Shown here: positions 11,921-60,515 of the stretch, piece by piece
Position numbering within the stretch: position 1 is the stretch's first letter
Layout of the letters: each line of letters opens with the position of its first letter
Assembly: GCA_907165065.1 (NCBI GenBank)
Contig: OU015539.1
Coordinates: 1,659,316-1,723,315 of the forward strand
Source of the DNA: Caprimulgus europaeus
Taxonomy: Eukaryota > Chordata > Aves > Caprimulgiformes > Caprimulgidae
DNA length: 64,000 bases
Direction: 5' to 3'
Translations under genes and position numbers: made by a program
Notes under the pieces: model-generated
What the model saw: the letters and a program-made list of their open reading frames with translations, nothing else
Databases searched by the model: none
Told to the model about the DNA's origin: nothing

Positions 11921-14900
11921 ATGTCATGCCCTACGTGGTGATGGCTGGTGGACCTTCATGCCCAGCAGCATTTGCTGAAGCTGCCTGCACTTGTCCTGCT
12001 CAGCCGTGTGTCCCACCAGCGCTCTGCCCTCGCTGCAGTGTGTGCTGGAGAGACACTGGGAGGGGAACACTGCATCTTACCCTGTGGAACCATCAGCCAG
12101 GAGCTCCTGGGGTCTCCTGGTTCTGTTCCACCATGCACTTGCTGGTTATTTTGCTCTGACCTCCCTGTTCAAGCAGTGGTTTTGTTCCCAGCTTGCCTCA
12201 GTTTCCCTATAAGCACTTTGCTCTAGTGTGCGTTGTATAGGGAGGGCACCAAGCAGAAGTCCTCAGACAGGTGGATGTGCTTTGCTGGTTTCAGTGACCA
12301 GCTGAAGGACCATCCCAAGAGCTTTGGGCTCTCCAGCAGCCTCCACTCTACCACCAGCACCACGTCCACGAGCCTCCTCTCTCCGCTGCGCCGTGTCTGA
12401 CGCCTCCCCAGCCTGCTGCAGACGTGAGCGAGCCCCGTGCCCTTTGCACCAGGCTTCAGGTGAAGGTTTACAGTGGTGAGGTGATGGACCTGGCCCATCT
12501 GCAGGTCAAGGACTTCACAGCAAAGAGCTGGTGCCAGTGTCTTCTGCAGCTGCTCCTTCTCCTGGCTGTGCTGCACACCAGGCACTGCCCAGGGCATTGC
12601 TCCATCTGAAGGCAGCACGGCAGCGTTCCTCCAAAGCCCTGGGACAGCAGATGTTTGCCCCCATCCTGGCCATGTGGGCAATGAGGAGGGAGGGCTTGGC
12701 CACCACGGTGCCATTGGAGTGCTCCTTGTCCTGTCTGAAGTGACCATGGGGCAGCACTCCAGCCGGTGACGTCTGCTGCACTTCAGGCAAGTGCTTTGGA
12801 GGAACAGTCCGGCTGGGAGAGCAGCTCCTGGTGGGGGTCACCACTTGGACCTGTCTTTTTTGGGGACCAGGTGGCAGGGAGAGGAGATGATGCACATCAG
12901 GCAGGTTTACCTGGGTCTTGGCTTTTTGCTCACATTCATTGCAGTCCTTGGGTTGGAGCACGGTGCTTCACCTGTAATTCAAGCCTACAAACCCCCAGTG
13001 GGTCCCTGAAACCCAGGACAAAAGTCCACCCTCCCACACATGGTTTCAGTGCCATGGGGAGGCTCTGGGCTTGGCACAGCCTCTCCTCTTCCTCCTCATC
13101 ACTGATGTGTGTCCCCCCCCTCACCCTTCACTGATGTTCTCCAGCCCTTGTAAATGGTTGACCTCATTGTCATCTCCAGGTTCCCACATCTGGTTCTTGT
13201 TAGCAGATCCCAGGATGAAGTTCTTCAGCTCTCTCCCTTCCTCCCACCCCCAGGTGACCCAGGCAGGATTATAGGTGATTAGAAGACAGGCAACAGAGCA
13301 GGAGTAGATGGGGGAGGGCCTGTTATAAATAGAAATACCATAAACTTCTCAGCCTATCACCCGAGGTAGATTCTGGTTTTAATCTCTCAGACTTGTAAAT
13401 ATGACAACTCCTGGGGGCCAGACACCATTAACTCCTTCAGAGCCCCATGGCCACGTCCCCATCTCTGATGGTGCTGGAGCACCTGAAAATGGGACAAGGA
13501 GCAAGTTCATGAGCTGAGAGGATGTCCCCAAGAGGGACAAGCTGGCAGACACACGCTGCTGGAGCAGGGAGGAGATGGCAGTGTGGGAAGCACCTCCTTT
13601 TGGGTGTTGATCATGTTTGGAGGCTTGGGGAAGACAGAGAAAACCAGTCCAAACATTGGGATTCCTGACATTCTCACACGTACGGGGGCCTCTGCTCGCC
13701 CGCTCTGCTCACGAGGAGCCTGCTGCGGGTTTAACATCTTGTTCTTCAGGCAAAGTTTACTTTTTTGGAGATCTCCCCCACCCTTTTGCAAGGGAGGGGT
13801 CAGAAAGTGAAGGGGTGACATGGTGTGAGAGTGAGGTGGCCATGCAGGAGCCCAGAGGAGGGCAGGACATAGGGACCTGAAAGATTTGGGAGCTTCTTTG
13901 GAGCAGCACTGACTGAAGGAGTTGTGAAAGAAAAGGTTGGAAGAGTTTGCCCTGAGGAGTCTCCATGTTGGTAGAGGGAGGTCAGTGTGTTGGAAGTGGC
14001 TGAATCAGTAGATCCTGGTCCTCCTGCCTTGGGATGTTCATTGTGTGCAGGGGCATGAATAAGCTGGTTTGAACAATGATGCTGTTTGGGCAGCTCTGAG
14101 GGTACCTGCAGCACGTCCTCCTCTGGGATGGAAGGGAAATTCATCCTGCTGAGCTTTGGGGACATCAAGGGGGTTATGGGTGACAAGAGCTCCCGCGTGC
14201 TCTTCGGAGCAGGCACTGGTGCAGGGGCAGGGCCATAGACAGGAGATGCTGCATGAGGATTCATGTTCTTCCCACAGTGGGAGGGTGAAAGCTGGCAGCA
14301 CAGGGGGAGCTCAGAGCTTCCCTGGGCTCCTCATCTCTCTTCTGCTGGGATGAGGAGATGTGGGAGTCTGTCTCGTGCGGAGCCGGATGGGTGTTGAGCT
14401 TCCCAGGGTCTCTCATGGGTGGCTTCCTGCTTCCTCCTAATCCCCACTTCTGGAGGGGGCAGAGAGGGTTGTGAGTGTCGTTAGGAGCTCGTGACTATGG
14501 ACAAGTATTAGCTTTTAATTAATCACCTGAGCTGGCTTTTGGTCAGAGCCTGGCCTTACCAAAAGCTATGGGTGGTGGGACATTCCTCGTGCAGCTTTGC
14601 CAGCAAGACCCACCACCCAACAGCCCCTTTTCACCCAAGCTGGTGCAACTGCCTCTGTCCCCAAGCAAAGGAAAGTCCTTTCTTTTTAGTGGGCAACCCC
14701 ATCCCCTGGCTCATGCACAGCCAGACCCCACCAGGGCCGTTATCACGTCTCACCTCCACGGCTGACGCACCGCTCGCGTCACGGTGCTTATCTCACCCTT
14801 CGCCTGGCTCTCAGCTGAAGGCTCCTGAAGGTGACTTGTAAGACAAAGTAGCAAAGAAATAGGAAAGCCCAACACATCACTGTCTGTGGAGACCCTCCTG

Positions 14901-15377
14901 TCCTTTCTGAATAGGTCCTGGGCTCCTCTTCCAACGTGGAGAAGCTCCTGGAGTTTGGAGATGCAGGGGAAAGGCGCTAGGGTCAGACATCTTGAGAACT
15001 TCTCTTGGAAAAGCTCAGGAGCTTGTGAAAAGGCAGCAAAAGTGGTAAAAGTGCCTTTTTTGCTGCTTTGAACCTGGGTCCCAGCCCTAGAACTTGGGAT
15101 GAAGACGAGTTTTCTGATGAGGCTCGTGGTGGATGTTTGCCAAACCCATCGTGTGAGTTACAGCGAGGCAGCGCAGGGGGAGGAGGGCTCACCCCTGGCA
15201 GAGGGGTGTCAGCTGATGTTATGGGGTCACAGTGGCTGAGGAGTGGCTGCTGGTAGAAGAGGTGCCTCAGCAGAGCCATGTGTGGAGGAAGTGTTGGGAG
15301 CAGGCTCCAGCAGAGGTCCTTGGGAAGGAGCGAGGGATGCAACACCCACGGTGCTGGCCATGGGGGAGCTCTTCCAG

Positions 15378-15705
15378 TCACAGGATCCCAGAACTGCCTG
15401 GGTTGGAAAAGCCCTTTGAGCTCCTCCAGTCCAACCATGAACCCAACACTGCCCAGTCCCCACTGACCCCTGTCCCTCAGCACTGTGTCTACACGACTCT
15501 TCAATCCCTCCAGGGATGGGGACTCCACCACTGCCCTGGGCAACCCCTTCCAATGCCTCAGAACCCTTTCAGCAAAGAAATTCTTCCTCACATCCCATCT
15601 CAACTGCCCTGGCCACAACTGGAGCCCATTTCCTCTTGTCCTGTCCCTTGGTCCTTGGTGGAACAGACCCACCCCCACCTCTCTGCACCCTCCTCCAAGG
15701 GAGTT
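15378..15705 (-). mobile_element. CR1 LINE fragment (antisense)
   Basis: Begins with the antisense tail 'cacaggatcccagaactgcc' and runs through 'gaacccaacactgcccagtc' to 'cccccacctctctgcaccc'. It is closely similar to the copies at 43706, 47704 and 52579. Confidence 0.9.
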
Positions 15706-17154
15706 GTAGACTCAACTGGAATTGTTGGACTGCCAACCCTAACTCAGAGCAGGACAGTGGCATGGTTGCTACCACATCACTGCAACTTCAGGAGAGGACA
15801 TGGCTCTTACAGGGAGTAGCCCTGTGCTGACCTGGGGTCTGCAACTATCTAGGTGAGGTGCTGGCACAGCTTGGGACCTCATGGGTTCTGCCTGCCCTGT
15901 CATCCCACCACGATGCTCATCTGGCAGCAGCATTGCATGTCCCTCCTCCAGCTGCCTCTTTTCATAGCAGGAGTTCCCATGGGAGAGCATCACCACCTCC
16001 TCCCTCACGCCTCCAAGCTCCACTGTGGAGGCACAGGGGACACCCAGGGTGAGGTGTCTCACAAGTGAAGGGTTACCCAGGTCTTTTCCCTCTAGCCAGG
16101 GTTCCTGAGGGAGAGGTCCCTCCATCCATGCTCACGCCCTGGCTGTCTGGCAGGATTCTGAGCTGGATTTGCTTGTCCTGGTATGAAAGGGATTTGCAGA
16201 GGGGGGAGCTGCAATTGGCCGGGGGTTGGGCTGAAACCCCCCACCCTCTGGGTTTTGTGGTTCAGTGGTTGACCTTTCCCCAGCACATGGTCTGCAAAGG
16301 GATGGGGGGAGGTGAGGGCCAGGGTCTTCTCCTGGGCAAAGGGATGTCAGCATTTAACGTGGAGCTGCAGGGTCTTTCAGGAAGAACCATTTTCCTTATC
16401 TGAGCTCGGGGAGGTTGGGGAGGAGCTGGACCTTCTCTTCCACTTTCTTGGCAGCGTCTTTGGCACCAGAGGGTTGGCACCGACCCCAGAGGGCTGCGCA
16501 CTCCCACTTCAGAGAGACAGATAAAGAAAGCACTTTCTGTCAACAAAACCCAGCCCAGCTTCCCCAGAACAGGGGAGAGGAGGAGGAGGAACCCTCTGGG
16601 AGGAGGGAGAGGGAAGTCCTGAGCAGGAGAGGAGGAGGAGGGCTCCTGCGGGGTCGGGAGCTGATCCAGAGCTGTCATGGCAGCGGCAGAGAAGTTCCAG
16701 TGCATTCTGCAAAGCGGGGTCCAAAGGGAAGGAAACCATCTTTCCCAGAGCCCCCCTGAGCCCACACTCACAGCCCTTCTTCTGCATGGATTGCTCTCTC
16801 CCGTGGCCTGCAGAGAGGACCTCCTCCATCAGCCCCATCTGCGCCCTTGCAGCTTCGCTGACGAAGCTGCTGCAGGTCACGTCAGCGCCAAGTTGGTGGT
16901 GGTGGTTGGGCAAGACCTGGCTCTTGTGCTCTCTGGAGCTGTGTGTCTTGCATAGCTCAGGCCTGACCCCATCATCTTCCTTCTCCCACGTGTCCTGAGC
17001 CTGGCCCCAGGGTGCCCCTGTGTCCTGCAGCCAAATTATAGACAAACCCCACCTGTGTGTCCATCTTCCCAGGTAGTGTCACCACCCTGGCTTGTCCCAC
17101 GTGCCTCATCTCTGGTTTTCCAGCTGAAGGGTACAGACAGATGGTGGTCCTTAA

Positions 17155-53065
<35,911 letters not shown>

Positions 53066-56000
53066 GTCCTGGCAGCCCCAGTGCCCTTTGGTTGGAGAGA
53101 GGAGGGGAACTGGTGGACACTGGAGAGACTCCTGTACACCCTCCTCTGCTAGCCCCCAGCCCCACCTCACCCCCGTGTCCCACGTGGGGTGTGGAGCTGG
53201 TTTGGTTGTGGCTGGTGACACAGGTACTGAAGCACATGCAGAACATAGGACCTAAGCCACAGAAACACAACCAGCCCTCTGGTATCTCCTGGGCTCACCT
53301 TGCACCAACTCCCACCATCCCAACACCAACCCAAACGTTTCTCTTCTGCCCTTATGGGGACGCTTGTGTCCCCCATCACTTCTCCCTCCTCTTCCAACAC
53401 TGGATTTGAAAGCATTACACTGGATGGAATGTGGACGGATCCACCACACCCCAGAGTGCAGATGGGAGCTCCATCCTGTCCTGGCCCGGTGATCCCAGAT
53501 GAACCACCTCAGTTCTTCACCAACACTGGAGTTGCTCAACACTGGAGCCCTTTCCAAGAGCGAAACGCTGGAGTTTGGCCTGGAAAGGAAAGGAAAAGCT
53601 GTGTCTGGACGTACTGGAAGTCACACACTGGAGTTACTGTTCCTTCTAGTTGGCCCAGGGTCATTCTCTGCAGCCCCACTCCACAGATTCCTGGAGACCC
53701 TCATGAACAGACTGTCCTCTAAGGACAAGAGAAGGTGCAGCTTCAACCTTAGCCCTGTCTGTTCCCCTCCTCGCTCTACTCTTCACCTTCACCAGCTCTG
53801 GGTGGATAAACTCCAGAACCCCATGGAAGATGCTGCTGAGGCTGTGCCCAGGCCAAACCATCTGTGGGGACACTTGTCATTAACCCCTGGGAGAACAATG
53901 ACCCCGAGTCACCTGCAGGAAGTGTCAAGGGACCCAGTTTGTTTTCATTTGGCAGCAGCACGTGGCCTCAGGCAGTGGGTACGGAGCTGCCTGCTCAGCT
54001 CTGGAGTCAGCACAGCCCAGATGTGGGGAAGAGAAACCACTGGCACAGCCTGGTGGGCCCTGCAGAGCAAGGCTGAGTCGCTGGGGACCTGTGAGGTGAC
54101 TTCACTGCACCCCCAAGGCCAAGGGATCTCTGCCAGGTGCTGGAGAGGGGATGGCAGCGACTGCAGGTCCTCGGAGGCAGTTGTTGTTGGGTGCATTTTG
54201 GGTATTTTACTGTTACAAGTTTCTTAACTTGCTAAAAAACTACTGAATTATTTTTTTTAATTATTATTTTTTTTGAAGCCTTATAAAAATGGGTCTTTTA
54301 ATTCTGTCCCTCTTGAGCTACCTGTGGCTCACATAGGAAACCAAAGTGGGGGGCCACTGCTGAGCAGTGCTGGGACGTGTTAGACCAGCGAGCTCGTCCT
54401 CCTCGATGCTACCAAGGAGACAGCAGTGTCCCTGGAGGCTGAGCCACCACCACCACCACCAGGTTTTTGTGTCTGAGATCCATTTCTCTAAGAGAGCAGC
54501 AGCAGAGGAAGGGTGGTGACGGGGAAACACCACTCCCCAGTCCTGAGACATGCTCTAAAGCAGACAAGAGCACACCTGGACCTTCAGAGCTCCACCACTA
54601 GACACAGACAACTCAAACCAAGCTGGTTTGGGGAAACTGCATCATTTTTTCCTGCTCTCAGTGGGGACAGAGGCAGTAATCCCAGCTGCAGGTCGTGGTG
54701 TCACCAGCACTGAGGAGTTGTGGCTGGTTCCACTGCTCCGAAGAAACAAGCTGCAAAGATGTTTTCTCTCCAGCTAGAGAGAGATGGTTCTTGTGAGCAT
54801 CTCACCAGACCCAACATGGCCTCTCTCCCCAGGCTGGGGAGCAGTTTTACCTCCTGTCACCCATCTCAGAACTTCTTTTTGAGCTTGTCCCAGCCACAGC
54901 CCTGCGATTCCACACAACGTCACTAGGAATTGGTGGCTCTGCCACCAAAGGACCTGGCTCTTTGTTTGTAGGGTGGTTTCAAGGTCAGATCTTCATTCCC
55001 ACTGTGTGCCTAGGGGCAGCAAACACCTACATTACCATTGTGATCCTCTCCAGGTGCTGAATCCTGGGCAGGCAGGAAGCAGAGGTGAGCAGGGACTGCC
55101 AGGCAGCCAAGCAGGAGTGAAGCAAGGGGACTACCCTAACCAAAAGCTGGAGGTACCTGTGACACTCAGGTCAGCTCCATGCTCAGCAGGATTCCTCCCT
55201 GGTTTTGGGGGGAAGGAAGCCCTCTGAGGGAGCTCTCTGGAGAGGCTGCTCAGCACTCTGCCCTCAGCTCTTTTTTTTTTGATAGTTTTTAAACTGGGAA
55301 GTTCCTTTCTTGGCAGTTTTTATTCTCCACTTGGCAATCAGTGGCCCAGTCTGGCAAGTCCTTATTCAGGTGAGTGAAGTCATTGTGCTGCTGGACATCT
55401 GCTCAGCTGAGAGGTGGCCTTCTCAGACCTGTTTTCTTTTGTTGAGCTGAGCTTAATGCCTGCAAGCTCATTTAGCCCCTGAAGAGGTAAGAGAGGTTGT
55501 TGTGAGGACCAGAGCTGGGAGGATCAGAACTGAAAGCACCACCTGCAATCACCACCACCAATCCACCCTCTCGCTGGTGACCCTGGCTGAGGTCAGCCAA
55601 GACCTCCCCCCAACCCCAAATACATCTCACCCCACTGTGGGGAAAGCCATTCCTGGAGGGGAGGAATCAACCAATCACTAGAAACGTGGCCCAAGAGGAG
55701 ATGGACTCCCTCAGGTGTCCCTGTGACACTTGGCCATGGGGTTTATGAGGAGTTGATGGGTTTATGTCTACAGAAACATCTCCAGTGCCTTTTTCTGCTA
55801 AGAAGACTGCAGGAGGGAACAGTGGTTTCCCATTAAGTGCCTAAAAAGCTGGAGTGCCTCAAAAAAAACCCCAAACCAGCAACTGGTTAGCTTCAGAAAT
55901 GAGATGAGGCAGCACCTGGAGTGCAAAGGGTGGTTGTACCCATGTTCTGCTGGAGCAGCACCACACCAACAGCAATCCCTGGTATCAAGAGAGGGATCCA

Positions 56001-56524
56001 GGATGCAGTTTTTAGTGTCTTTTATCCCAACAATACCTTTTGCCTTAAAAATATCTGGCCAACCTCTGCCAGTTCCACCAGCCACCACGCAGTGAGGCAA
56101 AAACGAGCTCAAAACAATGGGGTGGTGGCTATGGAAGGGTCACAGGGTGGGTCCTGAGCCTGCAGAAACAGCTCTTTGTATAGATTTCCCCCCCACCCCA
56201 AAAAAAAGTGTCTCTGCCCTCACCACAGATGTGTTCCCCATCCCCAATCAGCAAGGAGAGAGGCAACAATCAGTAAGGAGAGAGGTTCCCTGCATGAGAT
56301 GGAGCTCTGAGCTGATGTCTCCAGCTTGGGGGGGAAAAAAACCCCTTTTTTTTCCACTGGAAATGAGCTGTTTCATCTCTCAAGACATTCTTGGCAGGAA
56401 GGAAGACAAAGTGTGGAAAGACAAGTGTGAAATGCTGGTTTTTTTGCCAAAATTGGGCTGTTTCAGAGTTTGTTTCCAAAGCAAATTCCCCACCGTTCTG
56501 CCCTACTGTTAAGAGCTTAAAGCC

Positions 56525-56532
56525 TGTAAATA
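56525..56532 (+). promoter_or_regulatory. Pumilio-type site in the MYRF 3' UTR
   Basis: tgtaaata fits UGUANAUA, the PUM1/2 binding consensus, in the distal AU-rich part of the UTR. Sequence match only. Confidence 0.4.
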
Positions 56533-56868
56533 GAGACAATGCCACCAGTGCAAGAATTAAGGAAACAAAAAAGATTTAAAAAAAAAGATAAAGCACTAAT
56601 TTGTTTTGTTTCAATGTTGCTGTCACAGCTTTAATCACTGTATATTGCCAGCAGGTTTGTAGAGTTGCATTCTTAGCAGGTATTATTGATTATCAATTTT
56701 TATTTGTGAGGAACCAAGTGTGGTTTCCTTCTTTTCTTTCTTGATTTCTATTTATATTTGGCTGAATTTGAGTCTCTGGATTCCCTACTTTTTTTGGTTT
56801 GTTTTTTTTTGGTTTTGTTTGGCTTATTTAGACTTTTGGTTTATGCTGGAGGTAAAGATGCCCATATA

Positions 56869-56874
56869 AATAAA
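56869..56874 (+). promoter_or_regulatory. MYRF: MYRF poly(A) signal
   Basis: AATAAA in 'cccatataaataaatatata', followed within 20-45 bp by a tg/t-containing stretch ('ctttgtatccaaggatggct'). It is the first canonical signal after the stop codon that I found in this UTR. Confidence 0.75.
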
Positions 56875-57297
56875 TATATAAATACAGCTTTGTATCCAAG
56901 GATGGCTCCTGGTGCTTTCCTCCCTCGTTAGCAAACACCAATCTTGCACTTTCCTTGTTATTAAACTGCTTCCCCATGAGGTGGAGGAACCTCAGTGTCA
57001 TTAATCAGTTGGAAATTTCCAGACAGGGGTCACAACAACCCCACTCTGTGGCTGCTCACTGCTAGGTAGTGTGATTTCAAACAGGTATGGAAAACAACCT
57101 GCTGGTGTTGCTCACACCTTGGAGGTCAGGGAAGAACCAGAAGGATCTGAGAGCATCCAGAGGGGAAAGTTTCTTGCCCAAACAGGAATTTAAGGGTTTA
57201 AATCTGTAAGCTACCTGATGGATTTCTGATTTTGAAGTCTAATTGCTTCAAAAGCTGAGCTACACATTCAAAGTTACCTAAATAATAGAGAATTATC

Positions 57298-57500
57298 CAG
57301 TGGTTGGGGTTCAAGGGACCTTTCAAGGCCATCCAGTCCAACCCCTGCAGTGAGCAGGGACATCTTCAACCACATCAGGTTGCTGAGAGCCCCATCCAAC
57401 CTGACCTTGAATGTTTCCAGGGATGGGGCTTCTACCACCTCTCTGGGCAACCTGGGCCAGGGTCTCACCACCCTCAGTGTAAAAAATGTCTTCCTTGTAT
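57298..57500 (-). mobile_element. CR1 LINE fragment (antisense)
   Basis: 'cagtggttggggttcaaggg', 'gccatccagtccaacccctg', 'aacctgaccttgaatgtttc' and 'ggtctcaccaccctcagtgt'. An older copy. Confidence 0.88.
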
Positions 57501-57611
57501 CTAGTCTAAAAGTTTTCTAGTCTAAAAAAGGGATTTTCTAGTCTAAAAAGGGAGTTTTCTAGTCTAAAAAGGGAGTTTTCTAGTCTAAAAAGGGAGTTTT
57601 CTAGTCTAAAA
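57501..57611. repeat. About 20-bp tandem repeat at a CR1 edge
   Basis: tctagtctaaa occurs at 57501, 57518, 57539, 57559, 57580 and 57601, separated by aagggagtttt. The first word continues directly from the CR1 copy, so the array seems to have grown out of CR1 sequence. Confidence 0.95.
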
Positions 57612-58368
57612 GAGTTAGGCATCCCATAAATAAACTCCTCTTCTATAGGCAAGGCAGTTAATTCACTACTTAACTGAAGGGCACATCCAGCTACGAGATA
57701 ATTCTGTCTGTACTCCTCAACCATTTCCTCCCAACACCTCATTTCCCACAAGCACAGCTTGGGTCACCCACCCTGGTGCCCACCAGAGGAGCTTTCTCCT
57801 TGCTCTGCACCCAGGAGCTGCCCCAGTGTGTTACCTGGGAGCCCTGAGCAGAGGCTGTTCTCCAAGTGCTGTTTCACCCAGGCCACACCCAGCCACTGCT
57901 GCCATCCCTGCCCCTCAGGATGAAGAACAGGACCAGATGTTTCCCTCAGCTCCATTTCTAGCAGGAGCTCCTCAGTGTGTGCTGGTGATGGTAAGTGAAC
58001 AACCTCAGAGGGGTCCCTGCCCCTCTCTGCTTTGTGAGGGGCCACAAAGCTGCTGAGCCACAAAAGCTGCTGGATTAGGATGAGAATGGGCACAGGCTGC
58101 CAGGAAAAGGGTGAGGGGACACCATGGGAAGGCTGAGGGTTACAAAAGCAGGCTTAGGAGAAGCAGGAAGCTTCTTTTTTACCATCTGAAAGGCTTGTGG
58201 GCACAGGCAGCTGTGGGAATCTGAGCTAAACTCATCCCAAGTGGATCTTGTGCTGATCACAAAGCAGTTGGGAAATACCAGGTGGAAATAATACAACCCC
58301 AAACCAAAGCTGTCATCTAACAGACAAACAAACCAGGAGTGCAGAGGCAGGTGCAGCACAGAGCCACT

Positions 58369-58374
58369 TTTATT
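58369..58374 (-). promoter_or_regulatory. TMEM258: TMEM258 poly(A) signal
   Basis: TTTATT on the plus strand reads AATAAA on the minus strand in 'catgaataaaagtggctctg', with a gtgctgcacc stretch downstream. No closer signal was seen between this and the stop codon. Confidence 0.7.
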
Positions 58375-59385
58375 CATGTTGAGTGTGTTGGGCTGGCAGG
58401 ATCCCTTGATGGGAGCACAGTCTGTGCCTGGGGAGGGCTTTGTTGTGGAAGTATAAAAGAAATAGAAAAATAGTTCCCACCTGGAATCAAGAGAGAGAGG
58501 GAGGAGGTTGGTGAGACAGAATTCCCCAGGGCTGCACTTTGCTGCTACTAAAGCCACAGAGCAAAGGACAATACCCAGCACAAATTCCTTACTGCCCCAA
58601 ATGGGGACAGACCCCAGTTCTGCCCAGTTACCAGGGGTACAGGAGCACCAGAGCTGGGACCCAGCGTGGCTGCTCTGCAGCTCAGGTGCTGCCAGAGGCA
58701 CAGCCAGCAGCTGCTGTGCTCCATCAGAGAGTCACACACTGCTCTGGGTGGGAAGGGACCTTCAAGCTCATCCAGTCCCAACCCCCCTGCCAGCAGCAGG
58801 GACACCTTCCACTAGACCAGGTTGCTCAAAGCCTCATCCAACCTGGCCCAGAACACTTCCAGGGAGGAGCAGCCACAGCTTCTCTGGCCAACCTGGGCCA
58901 GGGTCTCACTACCCTCACAGTGAAGAATTTCCTTCTCACATCTCATCTCAATCTCCCCTGTTCCACTTTCAAGCCATCACCCCTTGTTCTGTCACTCCCT
59001 GCCCTTGGCCAAAGTCCCTCCCCAGCCTTCCTGGAGCCCCTTCAGGTACTGGGAGGCCACTGGAAGGTCTCCCTGGAGCCTTCTCTTCTCCAGGCTGAAC
59101 AGCCCCAACTCTCTGAGCCTGTTGAGCTGCTCCAGCCCTGGCATCATCCCCCCGGCCTCCTCTGGACTGGCTCCAGTAGCTCCATGTCCTTCTTACACTG
59201 GGACACAAAGCCTGGGGGCTGCTGCTGGGATGAGGACACGACCATTTCCAAGCCTTAAATTCAACCCTGAATTCAGCTGTCACAGAGATTCATTTCCAGG
59301 ACCCTCACCCCGAGCACTAAGACCCCCAGGAGCTTACAGCCACAGGGATCCACAGAGCCGGTCCCGGTGCTCCTCCAGCCAGGCC
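58375..59385 (-). other. TMEM258: TMEM258 3' UTR
   Basis: About 1 kb on the minus strand. Roughly half is a CR1 insertion (58731-59200) in the same antisense orientation as most copies here, so CR1 sense sequence is transcribed in this UTR. The rest shows no motif I can name. Confidence 0.6.
58731..59200 (-). mobile_element. CR1 LINE fragment (CR1 sense on the minus strand)
   Basis: 'cacacactgctctgggtggg', 'gcctcatccaacctggccca', 'ggtactgggaggccactgga' and 'aggctgaacagccccaactc'. Same subfamily as 5645-6068 and 29125-29405. Confidence 0.92.
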
Positions 59386-59992
<607 letters not shown>

Positions 59993-59995
<3 letters not shown>

Positions 59996-60170
59996 GTCTC
60001 CCAGGCCCCGGTTCCCGTTCCCGTTCCGACACGTCGCCTCCGCTCCCGCCGCTGCCCGCCCCCCTCAACCCCTGCACCGGAAGCGGAAGGGAGCGCGGGG
60101 GCGGGGGGGATGCCGGGATAGGTGGGCGCCGCTCGGTATTGGCTCCTACCGGCTCCCAGCGGCCATTGCG
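59993..60170 (-). other. TMEM258: TMEM258 exon 1: 5' UTR and start codon (5' limit uncertain)
   Basis: The ATG (59995-59993 on the minus strand, context gagacATGg) is followed directly by the donor gtgggg. The upstream transcript limit cannot be read. The region has ETS-type ccggaag sites (60077-60090) but no TATA box, as expected for a CpG-island promoter. Confidence 0.6.
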
Positions 60171-60207
60171 GCGGAGCGCGGGAGCGGCGGCGGGCTCGAG
60201 CTGCGGG
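60000..60207. promoter_or_regulatory. TMEM258/FEN1 bidirectional promoter
   Basis: A CpG-rich block between divergent genes. Two adjacent ETS/GABP-like cores (ccggaag at 60077 and cggaagg at 60084), an inverted CCAAT box (attgg at 60138-60142), a ggccattgcggc stretch near 60160, and no TATA. Human TMEM258 and FEN1 are also divergently arranged over a short CpG island. A FEN1 5' non-coding exon could end near 60207, at a gtaatg donor. Confidence 0.6.
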
Positions 60208-60515
60208 GTAATGGCGGCTGGAGAGGCTGAGGGGGGCACGGGGGGTAATGGCGGCTGGAGAGGCTGAGGGGGGCACGGGCGGGTAATGGCGGCTGGAGAG
60301 GCTGAGGGGGGCACGGGGGGGTAATGGCGGCTGGAGAGGCTGAGGGGGAGCTGGGGGCGTAATGGCGGCTGGAGAGGCTGAGGGGGGTCTGGGGGGGATA
60401 ATGGCGGCTGGAGAGGCTGAGGGGGGTCTGAGGGGGATAATGGCGGCTGGAGAGGCTGAGGGGGGTCTGAGGGGGATAATGGCGGCTGGAGCGGCTGAGT
60501 GGGGCACGGGGGGTG
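60205..60515. repeat. 37-39-bp minisatellite with eight YY1-like cores
   Basis: ATGGCGGC occurs at 60211, 60248, 60286, 60324, 60362, 60401, 60440 and 60479 within units of the form ataatggcggctggagaggc plus a G-rich tail. ATGGCGGC is the core of the YY1 element. The first five units read gtaatggcgg, which also resembles a splice donor; the last three read ataatgg. A ninth unit (about 60515) is degenerate. G-runs in every unit also favour G-quadruplexes. Confidence 0.95.

Larger units (their letters stand above)
53066..56895 (+). other. MYRF: MYRF 3' UTR
   Basis: About 3.8 kb from the stop codon to the first good poly(A) signal. It has no CR1, unlike the introns. It contains T/A-rich stretches near 54230-54300 and 56560-56860, several A- and T-runs and a Pumilio-type site (tgtaaata) at 56525-56532. 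A 240-codon open frame at 53499-54227 has no recognisable product. Confidence 0.75.
56896..58350. other. Convergent intergenic region MYRF-TMEM258
   Basis: About 1.45 kb between the 3' ends of two converging genes. It contains an antisense CR1 (57298-57500) and a tandem expansion of its flank (57501-57611). Nothing else was recognised. Confidence 0.7.

Noticed and set aside
16851..16890. CRE-like cacgtca and the small palindrome gcttcgctgacgaagc
   Set aside because: Single short matches in intron with no other promoter features; expected by chance.
53499..54227. A 242-codon plus-strand open frame in the MYRF 3' UTR
   Set aside because: No recognisable domain and no homologue known to me; GC-rich bird UTRs readily give such frames by chance.
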